The notes: generated by a model not told the origin, from the letters alone. DNA of 64,000 nucleotides from Chrysoperla carnea (GCF_905475395.1 NC_058341.1:73653597-73717596), one strand, 5' to 3'. Shown: positions 45,465 through 55,586, numbered from the stretch's first letter. Translations and numbers: made by a program.

Positions 45465-46990
45465 TGAAGAAAAGAAAGTGTACAAAACAGTGTTACAAGA
45501 ATTAAAAAGATATTTTACTCAAAAAAAGAATGTGGTTGACGAAAGATTTATAACAGAAGGCAAGAAGGAGGTGAATCGTTTGATCATTTTGTAACCGATC
45601 TAAAAAAGCTGATTAAAAGCTGCAAATTTGTAGAATCCGATTCAATGATTCGTGATAGAATTATACTGGGAATCCGTAACAAAACCTTCCAGGAGAAATT
45701 ATAACATATGGATAGTTTAAATTTTAAAAAAGTTGCAGAAGTGTGTCGAGCAAATCAAATTGCTAGTGCTCAAATAAAATATGTATAAGGTACAAAATGT
45801 GAAAATAAAATTGATGCCATCAACAAAATCAATTCGGGACTGAACAAGACGAAATTAAGTAAATGTAAGGACAGTAAGCAAATGAATAGAGATAGCAAGA
45901 GAAACAAGTATGTCAAAGTTGCGGTTTCAATCATAGGTACATCACGAAATTGTCCGGCATATAACAGGAACTGCAACAGCTGTTCGAGGTATAGGCATTT
46001 AGCAAAAAGTGAAAGAAATACAAGAAAAATATGTGAGTGATTGGATTGTTCTTTGGACGACGAAATCACATTATCAAGTATTATAGTGAATGAAGTGAAA
46101 AACTGTAATGAGTGGAGTGAATTTTTAAAAATTGGCAAAAAATTAATTAAAAATAAAAATCGATACAGGCTCACAAGCAAATATAATACCTAAAAAAATA
46201 TACGAGATTATAAATTTTGATAATAATCAATTAAAATTAAATAAATGTAACATAACTTTGGAGGCCTATGTTGGGTTTAAAATTTTATCATTAAGTTCCA
46301 CAAATGTGGACTGTATATTATAAGGATTATAAGGATAGTAAAGTTAGAATAAATTTTATTCTAGTAGAAGGAAACGTTACCTCATTACTGTGTCTCTCAA
46401 ATTGCATGAGATAAAATCTGATATTCAGAGTAAATTGGATTTTAAGTATAAATAAAGAAAAATTTATTAAGGAAAATAAAGATATATTTACAGGACTAGG
46501 TGAATTTAAAAAATAATGTACATTAAAATTAAAAAAAATGCTTAAGCTGTTGCGAAGGCATCACGTAGAGTACCATTGGCAATAAAAGATTAAAAGCTCA
46601 GTTAGATAGCTTAGAAAAAGGAGGTATAATTTCCAAATACGATGAATCTACTGAGTGGCTAAGCAACCTGGTAATAGTGGAAAAAAATGATAAGAGCTTA
46701 AGATTATGTCTGGACCCTAAGTACCTCAATGAAGCTTTCGAGCGTGAATTTTGTATTATTCTTACACTTGATGAAATACGCTCGAAGCTTCAAGATCAAA
46801 GTTATTTTACAGTATTAGATTTTAAAGATGGATTCTACCAAGTTAAACTAAGTGAAGAGTTTAGCAGGCTGTGATTTTGGTACAGTATTTGGTACCTATA
46901 AATTTAATAGACTTCCTTTTGGGCTGAACCGTTTTTTTAAAATCAGAAATGAATTATATGTTCTTGACAATTTGTAGTAAAAGTAGTAGT
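45465..46990 (+). pseudogene. Gypsy-D gag, protease and RT remnants
   Basis: Gag pieces include ESFDHFVTDLKKLIKSCKF and MIRDRIILGIRNKTFQEKL, then a zinc-knuckle region (CGFNHRYITKNC, CNSCSRYRHL). The protease active site KIDTGSQANIIPK is near 46155. RT starts at about 46550, with LRLCLDPKYLNEA and YFTVLDFKDGFYQVKL (motif A), and breaks off after a FNRLPFGLN-like stretch near 46930. Frameshifts and stops occur throughout. Gag resembles Gypsy-C gag in style, so the two may belong to related lineages. Confidence 0.75.
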
Positions 46991-47128
46991 TGTATTTGTA
47001 TTATATGTAGTTGTATTTATATTATATATACCTAAAACTTTGCGGGCCCCAATGCTAAAATTTCTGCATGAAATGCATTTTAAAATTATCAAAACTCAAA
47101 AACGGGTCAAAGAAATTCTATATTGCCC

Positions 47129-47765
47129 TGGGAGACATAACGGAGACATTGAAAATCAGCAAGATCAGTAGATTGTTTGACGAATACTGTTACATCTCAT
47201 ATTAATAGTTTACTAAATAAACAGTTGTGGTGCCACTGATCATATATGCAAAAATAAAATATACGATATATAGTGTCCGACCGAAGGTCGATTTTTGGCC
47301 GAAGCCGAAGCCGATTAATCGGCTATCGCCACAACCTTCGGCCGAAGCCGAAGCCGAGCCGAAGCCGAAGGTTTAAAAACATGATTTTAAAACTTAAATA
47401 TCAAAGTTGATCTCTAGAAGTTCATTTAGAGGTTATGATCTTGAGAAGTTGATCTAAAGATGATTAAAACAATTACCTTGAAATTTATTTCAAAATAATA
47501 ACATTTAGTACAATTCGTTCAATTCTGACGTTTGCTAAGAATCTTCGGCCAAAGCTTCGGCTTCGGCCTGAATTCAGGCCGAAACCGAATGTTTGACCGA
47601 AGGTGTTTTTTTTGGCCGAAGGTGGTCGAAGCCGAAGCTTCGGTCGGACACTAACGATATATAACACGTGGTAATAAAACCACACAGACATATATTCATT
47701 GTATCTGGTAATCAATCATGTACTGAAGACGTCAATAATAAACGTTATTAAATTATCATACAACA
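47129..47765 (+). repeat. Gypsy-D 3' LTR, interrupted by a MITE
   Basis: Same sequence order as 45132-45403, with a 383-bp MITE plus an 8-bp duplication inserted. Ends at 47765 before the second GTTTC. Confidence 0.8.
47271..47653. mobile_element. hAT-type MITE with 8-bp target duplication
   Basis: Perfect TAGTGTCCGACCGAAG terminal inverted repeats at both ends, and the duplication ACGATATA at 47263-47270 and 47654-47661. The 8-bp duplication is the hAT hallmark. The ends are rich in CCGAAG/CTTCGG repeats, giving extended internal palindromes. The undisturbed target can be seen in the other LTR near 45266. No coding capacity. Confidence 0.92.
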
Positions 47766-47770
47766 GTTTC

Positions 47771-48411
47771 GATGGTTTAGAAAGAAGTATTTTAAATTAA
47801 ATTTTAAAAACCAGTTTTTATTGTAAAAACTGTAAAGCACAGCCTGTGGTTTGTTTTCGAAGTACAGGGTTTAAGTTATTAACGAATGCCTGGTACAATG
47901 AAAAAAGTGACAACAAATTAGAAGAACGTAAGCGTATTATAAAGGCAGCAGCAATAATTGTAACAGAATGTATTCGGTCTAAGGTGTACGAGACAAATCA
48001 TTATCCTCCATTAGACAAATTTTTTCAAGATGTCGAGTCAGATATCGATATATATATTAACCTGAAACTTGCGAATTTTTCTGGATGGTATAATTTTAAA
48101 AAATAAACGAGGGTCACTTGACAAATGGAAGAAAAAAAGCATTGCTCTCGTACATTCTATTATTGCCGCAGTAAGGCCGAAATCTTTTATATCATTGGTT
48201 CAGGTAGCAGTATTTTTATTTCAAAAATATGGATCTCGATGATTGATAAATACTTTATCATCTCTCGGATTTTGCTCTTCTTACACTAAAGCAATGCTGT
48301 TCGAAGTTTCAGCTATAATGCGCTCGCCATTGAATATCGATGATTAATCGTTTTCACAGTTTGTTTTCGATAACGCCGATTTCAACACGCAGACATTAGA
48401 TGGGCACAACA
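47771..48411 (+). pseudogene. Family-1 zinc-ribbon tail joined to family-2 N-terminal part
   Basis: From 47771 the frame interrupted by Gypsy-D continues (GLERSILN, then a TAA), followed in the same frame by FYCKNCKAQPV, a second Cys pair. At about 47850 it passes without frame change into FRSTGFKLLTNAWYNEK, ERKRIIKAAAIIVTECIRSK and a YPPLDKFFQDVESD motif. These belong to an uncharacterised arthropod multicopy family that I call family 2. A one-base shift near 48075 leads to KRGSLDKWKKKSIALVH and VRPKSFISLVQVAVFLFQKYGSR; stops at about 48241 (TGA) and 48346 (TAA) interrupt FCSSYTKAMLFEVSA and VFDNADFNTQTLDG. The frame is cut at 48411 by BEL-B. Whether the two families form one gene here is not proven. 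Confidence 0.6.
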
Positions 48412-48750
48412 TGTCGGGTACGAAAATCAAATTAGGAAAATTAGCTGGTGCTTACCTTATTATTATTCCTTGGAAAACATAACTTTATTTAAATTATTAT
48501 ATTGGCGCGATATCGTCCATAAAACACATAAAAACTTTATATAACACGTATATTGTTTAAACTGGTTTTTAACTCAACGATCAAAACGTGTATTAATTAA
48601 ACTGGCTTTTAACACACCACAACGATCAATAATGTATATTGATTAAAGGTGTGTCTAGATCACGCACATAATTTGCGCATTGTGCGTTTGTGTAGGCACC
48701 AGTGTAAAGGGAATGGTTTAGGGATCCGTACCATAAGGAAGGTCCATACA
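48412..48750 (-). repeat. BEL-B 3' LTR (element orientation)
   Basis: Plus strand starts TGTCGGGTACG and ends GGTCCATACA; same as 55248-55586. Confidence 0.96.
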
Positions 48751-48988
48751 TTACCCCACACCAAAATGAACATTTTTCAACTGCAATGGATTGCACCTTT
48801 AACCATTTAGACAATTGTGAAATCGGCGATTGGCAAACCATATTTAAAACAATTACAAATACAAATAAAGATGCTATAGCGATAGCATTTGGCACTTTTC
48901 CAAAACTCGAAATTAAAATTAAAATAAAGCACGGGACAACATTTAACAGGAAACGGGACACAGGAAACACTAAGTGGACTGTATAAGG

Positions 48989-49285
48989 TTACGGAAGGAC
49001 AGGGAGTATCAACAATTTACGAACGGGTCGGGTGAGATGGCCGGAACTAGTTCGCAATTTAACGATTCGAACTACTCCATCTTTCGCCGGCAACAGGGCA
49101 GTAATTCTTGCCAATGGCCATTTGATCGGGGGCTGGTTTTCGACCATGATAACCACGACATCACCCACTTTTACATTCTCAACGTGATCCCACCACTTTT
49201 GTCGTTGAATTAAAGTGTGCAGATATTCACGGGACCACCGTTTCCAGAAATGTTGGGACACTTGGGATACGATTGGACGGTACAT
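48989..49285 (-). pseudogene. BEL-B pol C-terminal tail in another frame
   Basis: Starts within the last codons of the main pol frame and carries SQHFWKRWSREYLHTL, VGDVVVIMVENQPP and KWPLARITALLPAKDG, the conserved tail after integrase in BEL elements. A small deletion or frameshift at about 49255-49285 separates it from pol, whose frame ends prematurely at 49227. Part of pol in origin, and one of the few defects of BEL-B. Confidence 0.85.
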
Positions 49286-52200
49286 TGCTAATGTCTGGTT
49301 CAGGGCGAGACAATAACGGGGCTCCGATCAAAAAATGACCAGGAGTTAGACAAGAAATATCGTCAATGGGACAAGAAGCAGAAATACCCAACGGACGTGA
49401 GTTCAGGATGGCCTCGATGCGCACAAGAAGGGTACAAAACTCTTCGTATAGCAAGGCTCTATCAGATAAGAGACGTTTTAAGTGGTATTTAACCGACTTT
49501 ACCCCGGCTTCCCACAAACCACCGGCTGACGGGTTGGCTGGAGCGTTAAAAACCCACTCGATTTCCCGTCCCAAAAGGTAATCCGAAAAAATCTTACTAT
49601 TTTCTCTGACAAATTGAAAAGTTTCTTCCAGAACTCGAGACGCACCTACAAAGTTCGTACCTCGATCAGAAAACATAGTTTTGGGCAAACCTCTTCTCGC
49701 AATAAAACGATCTAGAGCGGCAAGAAAACAGTCAGTAGAGAGAGATGATAATAGCTCAAGGTGAATAGCTTTCGTTGAGAAGCACACAAAAAGGGCAAAA
49801 TAACACTTATTAATTGGACTATTTCGTCGAGATCCATCTTTTATGGGATATGGACCGGCTAGATCTACCCCAGTATGAACAAAGGGTCGACCTTGAACGA
49901 AACGTGACGCAGGCAAACTGGACATAAATGGCTGATTAGGCTTGGCAATAAAACGGACACAACGAGTACATTTGAAAATGATTTTACGAACCAGTTCACG
50001 CACCCGAGGGATATAATACGATTGTTGGATAAGACACTGGACAATTTTATTACCACCATGTAGGCTGGTAATATGAAAATGTTCGACAATGAGCTTAGAA
50101 AGATGACATTTGGCAGGTAAGATAAAGGGATGGCGAGCATCATATGACACTGGAGCTTCGGCTAAACGACCCCCCACCCTGAGGAGATCATTATCGAGAA
50201 AAGGTGTTAAAGAGGGAAACGATTTAGATCGAACTCCTTGACGGACAGAATCTATTTCGTGTGACAAATAAAAATGTTGAGTGATTTTTATTAATACTAT
50301 TTCGGCGTTTCGAAGCTCGGCGACAGATAAACACTGGAAATTACGTTGTTCCTTGGGAAGCGAAGTGTTTTTCTTAAATCTCAACATCCATGCTATAACT
50401 CGCTTGGCTCTAACAAGAGATGAGAAACGTTCTAGAAGAAGAACAACACCATCATCTCCACCTGTAACATGGCCTATCAATGATGGGCCAACCTCTTTTA
50501 GGTCGGGCAGGTCTGGAACCGAGGCTACTTCTTGGCTTGGCCATAAAGAAAAATCTTCGCGCAAAAAATCGGGACCTGACCACCACAACTTATGGTTAAC
50601 AAGCTGACTTGGCATACAGCCACGACTGGCAATATCGGCAGGGTTATCAGCTGTGGGAACATGGAACCATTGAGATGGTAAAGTCCGATCTAAAATGTTA
50701 ACAACACGATTAGCAACGAAAACCTTGAGTAAATGCGCAGGGGTTCGTAGCCATGACAAAACTACCATTGAATCTGTAAATAGGTAAAGCTTTTCTATAT
50801 GAAGACGAGCGCGGAGTGGCAATAAAGATTCTATAATCTTAGCAAGCATGCAGCTGGCATTTAACTCAAGGCGGGGAATAGTGACTGGTTTTACTGGAGC
50901 GACTTTAGTTTTAGTACGGATCAAGCTAATCAACACGCGTTGATCCGAACAAACGACTCGCAAATAGACAGCAGCAGCCATTGCAGAGCTAGAGGCATCA
51001 GAAAACCCAACAAGCTCGGGTGGATGAATGTAAGTGTCGAGAATATCACGTGGAATTTTGATGGTTTGAAGGCAAGGCATTTCTTTGGCAAACTGACTCC
51101 ATTGATCAATCATACGAGACGGTAAAGGATCATCCCAGTTGATTCCTTGTAGCCAGATTTTTTGCATCAATATCTTCATCCAGATAACTACAGGTCCCAA
51201 AAATCCTGGTAAATCATAGGTACGGGCAATTTGTGATAAAACTTGGCGTTTAGTGGTGCAATTAGGGATGGTTTCAATTCGATAGCAAAATACATCATCC
51301 TCAGATATCCATTGAATTCCAAGAACTTGAATAGTTTCAATGTCACCAAATTTGTGAGGCTTTTCCTTATATTCGTGAGGTAGGTCACTTAGAACGGCGG
51401 CATGAGAGCTTGCCCATTTTCTTAACTCAAACCCAGCCGTCGATAACAAAGCAGATAAGTCGGCACGTAGCTGACGGGCTTCAGCAATGGAGGAAGCTCC
51501 GGTACACACATCATCGATATACATGTTAGTTTCTAGAACTTTAGCAGCAGTCGGATATTTAAATCCTTCGTCTTGAATTAATTGTTTCATCACACGGAGG
51601 GCATGGTAAGGCGAGCTAGTAATGCCAAAACAAACACGGGTTATCTCATACTGTTGTACAGGTTGAGAGGGATCGAAACGCCACAATATCTGCTGAAACT
51701 TACTATCTCTTGCATCCAATTTGATGGCTCTATACATTTGTTTTATATCTCCTGTGATAGCAACTCGGTGCAAGCGGAAATTCAAAACAATATCGTTAAT
51801 ACTGTTTTGAAGCTTAGGACCGGCTAATAAAGTCTCATTTAAAGAAGGGAAGGTGGCATTGGTTTTCTCAGCAGGGTTAAATACAACTCTAACTTTACTT
51901 GTGGAGCTATCTTTCGTAACTCCATGATGGGTCAAAACATAAGACGAGTTCTTCTCGGCAGGTACCATGTGACCCGAACTGAGGTAATCTTGAAGATTTG
52001 CATGGTACAAATCTTTAAACGTAGGCTGTTTTTCTAAACGTTTTTCTAATTTAGTTAGACGATTCAGTGCAGAGACACGGTTATCACCTAGCTCCGGAGC
52101 TTCACCATTACGAAATGGCAATCGTACAATATAAGCTCCATCGGAATCACGGCGATGAGTTTTGACAAAGTGTTCCTCACACTTAACATCTTCTGGGTTC

Positions 52201-53210
52201 AACGGAGTTTTGACAGGCAATTCTTCAACTTCCCAAAACTTCTGTAACTGGTACGAAAGGTCTGTGTCAGAGTGCATTATATAATATGATTGATACTCAT
52301 TCGATGACATCGATGGACATTCACCCATAACAAGTGTTCCGAACATGGATGGAACCAGAGAGGGATGACCAGGAACTACAGGTTCCGAAGTCAGAAGGTT
52401 GGCGTAATGTTGTGCGCCGATGAGCATCTCAACCGAAGCAGGGCTATAGAACTGAGGATCGGCAAGTTGTAGCTGAGAAAGTTTATTGACAATATTTTGT
52501 GCAACTGGGACGGCAGGAATTTTAGTTGCTATAGTTGGTAACACAGCCGCTTCAACGGTGATAGAGAACGGACTATGTTTTGAGTTGACAGTACAAACAA
52601 CAGTACCTTTGGCTGGTTGGGGTTTCCCGGATCCTATACCCGAGATGCGAATGTTAGACGCTGTCATTGGTAAAGTAAGGCGATCCTTGAGTGATTGGGA
52701 AATAATATTGATCATACTTCCTGAATCGATTAAAACTCGGACATCATGATGATGGCCAAATACATCAGGAATACTAACTATAGCAGTTCCCAATAGAATT
52801 TGCTTATGCTGATGTACAGACGGCGAAGGCATAATATTACCTGACAGTGCAACGGTAGGTTCACTGGCAGATGATATAGGAGGAATATTGGCTTTACTAT
52901 CATTATGAAGCATGGTATGATGGGCTTTGGAACCACAATGTCTGCATGAAAATTTAGAAGAACATGTCGATCGAGCGTGTGGTCCAAAACAGGAAAAGCA
53001 TAAAAGTTTTTTACGTAAAACTTCATAGCGTTGCGAAATAGTCATATTACCAAACTGACTGCATTCTACGACTCGGTGAGATTTAGCACAACATGGACAG
53101 GTGTGGCTCAAATCTGCAGGCTTGGAAGAGGTTGATTGCACACTAGGCTTCAGCGGAGGAGAAGCATGAGCAACCATGGCTCTTTTAACTGGAACTTTCA
53201 TAGAACCCAT
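49227..53210 (-). CDS. BEL-B pol polyprotein
   Basis: A 1327-codon frame from an ATG at 53208-53210. Domains in order by approximate residue: zinc clusters 37-105 (CPCCAKSHRVVEC, CFSCFGPHARSTC, CRHCGSKAHH); aspartic protease near 162 (VLIDSGSMINII); RT with DIKQMY and NMYIDDVCTG at about 565; A17-like linker; RNase H near 812 (LFTDSMVVLSW); integrase zinc finger about 1050-1085 (HFHITSLHGG, CTRCVRF); core catalytic Asp at about 1115 (GVDLAGP), Asp at about 1182 (FSDRGTNF) and Glu at about 1232 (GGLWEAGV). All catalytic residues I looked for are present. The frame is the same as gag and separated from it by a single TAA. Its own C-terminal tail is shifted (see 48989-49285). Confidence 0.93.
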   Translation of the reverse strand: MGSMKVPVKRAMVAHASPPLKPSVQSTSSKPADLSHTCPCCAKSHRVVECSQFGNMTISQRYEVLRKKLLCFSCFGPHARSTCSSKFSCRHCGSKAHHTMLHNDSKANIPPISSASEPTVALSGNIMPSPSVHQHKQILLGTAIVSIPDVFGHHHDVRVLIDSGSMINIISQSLKDRLTLPMTASNIRISGIGSGKPQPAKGTVVCTVNSKHSPFSITVEAAVLPTIATKIPAVPVAQNIVNKLSQLQLADPQFYSPASVEMLIGAQHYANLLTSEPVVPGHPSLVPSMFGTLVMGECPSMSSNEYQSYYIMHSDTDLSYQLQKFWEVEELPVKTPLNPEDVKCEEHFVKTHRRDSDGAYIVRLPFRNGEAPELGDNRVSALNRLTKLEKRLEKQPTFKDLYHANLQDYLSSGHMVPAEKNSSYVLTHHGVTKDSSTSKVRVVFNPAEKTNATFPSLNETLLAGPKLQNSINDIVLNFRLHRVAITGDIKQMYRAIKLDARDSKFQQILWRFDPSQPVQQYEITRVCFGITSSPYHALRVMKQLIQDEGFKYPTAAKVLETNMYIDDVCTGASSIAEARQLRADLSALLSTAGFELRKWASSHAAVLSDLPHEYKEKPHKFGDIETIQVLGIQWISEDDVFCYRIETIPNCTTKRQVLSQIARTYDLPGFLGPVVIWMKILMQKIWLQGINWDDPLPSRMIDQWSQFAKEMPCLQTIKIPRDILDTYIHPPELVGFSDASSSAMAAAVYLRVVCSDQRVLISLIRTKTKVAPVKPVTIPRLELNASCMLAKIIESLLPLRARLHIEKLYLFTDSMVVLSWLRTPAHLLKVFVANRVVNILDRTLPSQWFHVPTADNPADIASRGCMPSQLVNHKLWWSGPDFLREDFSLWPSQEVASVPDLPDLKEVGPSLIGHVTGGDDGVVLLLERFSSLVRAKRVIAWMLRFKKNTSLPKEQRNFQCLSVAELRNAEIVLIKITQHFYLSHEIDSVRQGVRSKSFPSLTPFLDNDLLRVGGRLAEAPVSYDARHPFILPAKCHLSKLIVEHFHITSLHGGNKIVQCLIQQSYYIPRVRELVRKIIFKCTRCVRFIAKPNQPFMSSLPASRFVQGRPFVHTGVDLAGPYPIKDGSRRNSPINKCYFALFVCFSTKAIHLELLSSLSTDCFLAALDRFIARRGLPKTMFSDRGTNFVGASRVLEETFQFVRENSKIFSDYLLGREIEWVFNAPANPSAGGLWEAGVKSVKYHLKRLLSDRALLYEEFCTLLVRIEAILNSRPLGISASCPIDDISCLTPGHFLIGAPLLSRPEPDISNVPSNRIPSVPTFLETVVP

Positions 53211-53219
53211 CGGCTTAGG

Positions 53220-54128
53220 TTAATTTGTCTTTGCTGACGAAGAGTTAATTACCTCACATGTAGCAATACGCCCTTCTACAAATTTACGGATATCGGCATA
53301 AGTTGGTACAGTAGGATCGTTAGCTCTTGTATCCTCAAAAGCTTGACGTGTTTGAGGATCAAGCAGCCTAAGAGCCATGAACGAAATAAGAAAATCCGAA
53401 ACACTAGTTAAAGCAAGGTTGTTTAAAGCTTCCACTTGAACATTAAAATCTTCTAAAAATCCTTTAAGTTGACTTTCTTGCGTAAAAGGTTTTACAGAAA
53501 ATAGCTTCTGACACACATTAGATGCAATAACTCTTTTGTTTGTGAATCTAGCGACTAAAGTTTTGTAGGCAGTTTCATAGGAATTTTCCGCAAATGGTAG
53601 ACCTTGTATGGCAGTCAGAGCAGTGCCGGAGACGGAAGAACGTAGATAGCTATACTTTTCAATTGTTGAGAGATGGCCTTGATTATGAATCAATGTATCA
53701 AATAATGATTTAAATGAATCAAACTTTTCATAAGTCCCATCAAATGTCGGCAGAGTGATATGAGGCAATTTTGGTTTGATTGTTGGGGCGGAAGGAGTTG
53801 AAACGGTTTGTGGTTCAGGCCAAGAAGCTTCCGCAGCTCTAACAGCATAGAACAAATCATCAAATGCCTGTGAGGATGCTAAAACGTCTGATATTCGATG
53901 TTCTACAGCTGCTAAGGGGTTTGTTTCTAATATTTTATTCTGAACGGCATCGAATTCGGAATATGCTTTGTCCAACGTTTTACATCTTGCTTTAAATTGC
54001 CTGCATATGTTTAAATCATTCAAACGAGGAATTAAATCGAACGCTTGTTGTATACTTTGAAAATATCGTTCCCGCCTGGCAATTAAAACCTGGAGATCGG
54101 AAGCCGCTTTTTCCTGACTAGTAGGCAT
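53220..54128 (-). CDS. BEL-B gag
   Basis: The start is chosen at MPTSQEKAASDLQ (54126-54128), since the ten upstream codons from 54158 are Phe-rich and unlike gag. It has an N-terminal helical region (RRERYFQSIQQAFDLIP), the BEL gag motif LPHITLPTFDGTYEKFDSF, and a capsid-like segment with KYSYLRSSVSGTALTAI and VEALNNLAL. It ends at a TAA (53220-53222), after which pol follows in the same frame twelve bases downstream. It packages genomic RNA in BEL particles (family knowledge). The stop may be a readthrough site or a recent mutation. Confidence 0.92.
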   Translation of the reverse strand: MPTSQEKAASDLQVLIARRERYFQSIQQAFDLIPRLNDLNICRQFKARCKTLDKAYSEFDAVQNKILETNPLAAVEHRISDVLASSQAFDDLFYAVRAAEASWPEPQTVSTPSAPTIKPKLPHITLPTFDGTYEKFDSFKSLFDTLIHNQGHLSTIEKYSYLRSSVSGTALTAIQGLPFAENSYETAYKTLVARFTNKRVIASNVCQKLFSVKPFTQESQLKGFLEDFNVQVEALNNLALTSVSDFLISFMALRLLDPQTRQAFEDTRANDPTVPTYADIRKFVEGRIATCEVINSSSAKTN

Positions 54129-54179
54129 TTTGATGATAAAAAAGGAAAAAAAAAACAAAACAATTTGGAAAACAAAGTT

Positions 54180-54935
54180 TAAACAAGAATAATTTAATCA
54201 AACCACCTATTTATCAAAAATCGATCAATTAAACAAGCAAATCCATCAAATAAATAAATCACAAATATAAATTAATAAATTACTCATTCAATCGATCAAT
54301 TGTTAACAAGTTTGGAAAACAAAGGGTTTATCCAAAAGTGATTTAATAAAACCGCCACTTATTCAAATGAAAATCAATCAATCAATCAGGCAAATTTACA
54401 AAATATCAAAATCAATTAATTAATTAATAAGGCAAATTTATGATATATCGAAAATCAATTAATTGATTAATCAGGCAAATTCACAAAATATCAAAAAATC
54501 AATCAATTAATTAACCAGGCAAACTTATGAAATAACAAAAATCTATTAATTGATTAATCAGGCAAATTCACAAAATATCAAAAATCAATCAATTAATTAA
54601 TAAGGCAAATTTATGAAATATCGAAACAATTAATTAATTAATAAGGCAAATTTATGAAATATCGAAACAATTAATTAATTAATAAGGCAAATTTATGAAA
54701 TATCGAAACAATTAATTAATTAATAAGGCAAATTTATGAAATATCGAAACAATTAATTAATTAATAAGGCAAATTTATGAAATATCGAAACAATTAATTA
54801 ATTAATAAGGCAAATTTATGAAATATCGAAACAATTAATTAATTAATAAGGCAAATTTATGAAATATCGAAACAATTAATTAATTAATAAGGCAAATTTA
54901 TGAAATATCGAAACAATTAATTAATTAATCCATCA
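54180..54935 (-). repeat. 41-bp tandem repeat array in BEL-B leader
   Basis: From about 54602 to 54930 a 41-bp unit (containing AAGGCAAATTTATGAAATAT, followed by ATTAATTAATTAAT) is repeated eight times with no visible change. More diverged copies continue back to about 54180. It lies between the gag start and the 5' LTR, i.e. in the 5' untranslated region. Any role in translation or packaging is speculative. Confidence 0.9.
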
Positions 54936-55224
54936 ATTTGTTAAAAAAAACAAATGAAATTCATTTCGACATGATTGTGCAATAAAATGATATCAAAACA
55001 ACACAGCAATTGTATAACATATTTTGAGTCAACAAATCCAATAAGTTTTATAATGTTTGTATTTTGTTCTTGTTTCAAATAAATTTAAAAATTAAATTTC
55101 AAAATAAAATATTCAATTTCAAATTAAATAATGGTAATTAATGGCAACCAAACAATTAGGTAAATGTTCACTCTGGCATGGCAATAATGTATCCCAGGGA
55201 ATAACAATAAAATGGGAACGGGAT

Positions 55225-55242
55225 TCGGCTCAGACAGGACCA
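55225..55242 (-). promoter_or_regulatory. BEL-B primer binding site
   Basis: Five bases inside the 5' LTR the minus strand reads TGGTCCTGTCTGAGCCGA, a TGG-starting stretch where the tRNA primer should pair. The tRNA was not identified. Confidence 0.65.
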
Positions 55243-55247
55243 AATAA

Positions 55248-55586
55248 TGTCGGGTACGAAAATCAAATTAGGAAAATTAGCTGGTGCTTACCTTATTATT
55301 ATTCCTTGGAAAACATAACTTTATTTAAATTATTATATTGGCGCGATATCGTCCATAAAACACATAAAAACTTTATATAACACGTATATTGTTTAAACTG
55401 GTTTTTAACTCAACGATCAAAACGTGTATTAATTAAACTGGCTTTTAACACACCACAACGATCAATAATGTATATTGATTAAAGGTGTGTCTAGATCACG
55501 CACATAATTTGCGCATTGTGCGTTTGTGTAGGCACCAGTGTAAAGGGAATGGTTTAGGGATCCGTACCATAAGGAAGGTCCATACA
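55248..55586 (-). repeat. BEL-B 5' LTR (element orientation)
   Basis: 339 bp, identical on reading to 48412-48750; followed by the second CAACA. Confidence 0.96.

Larger units (their letters stand above)
45132..47765 (+). mobile_element. Gypsy-D, LTR retrotransposon with large internal deletion
   Basis: Left LTR 45132-45403; right LTR about 47129-47765 (lengthened by a MITE). Both end in CATACAACA. Target duplication GTTTC at 45127-45131 and 47766-47770. The primer site TGGCACAGTCG follows the left LTR directly. The internal part holds gag, protease and an RT start, then ends abruptly near 46990, so integrase and RNase H are deleted. It interrupts family-1 copy B. LTR divergence is visible, so it is not recent. 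Confidence 0.88.
48412..55586 (-). mobile_element. BEL/Pao retrotransposon BEL-B, nearly intact and young
   Basis: LTRs 48412-48750 and 55248-55586 (339 bp each) show no difference on reading. Target duplication CAACA at 48407-48411 and 55587-55591. The order on the minus strand is 5' LTR, primer site, repeat-rich leader, gag, pol, 3' LTR. Gag and pol are long and almost uninterrupted. It lies in the family-2 gene, whose frame continues from 48411 to 55587. Identical LTRs indicate very recent insertion. Confidence 0.97.

Noticed and set aside
47485..47715. 76-codon antisense frame with repeated RRSFGRRF-like residues
   Set aside because: It lies on the CTTCGG-rich end of the hAT MITE; repetitive non-coding sequence.
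54602..54930. Possible CRISPR-like array of 41-bp repeats
   Set aside because: Units are contiguous with no unique spacers, lie in a retrotransposon leader, and the DNA is eukaryotic.
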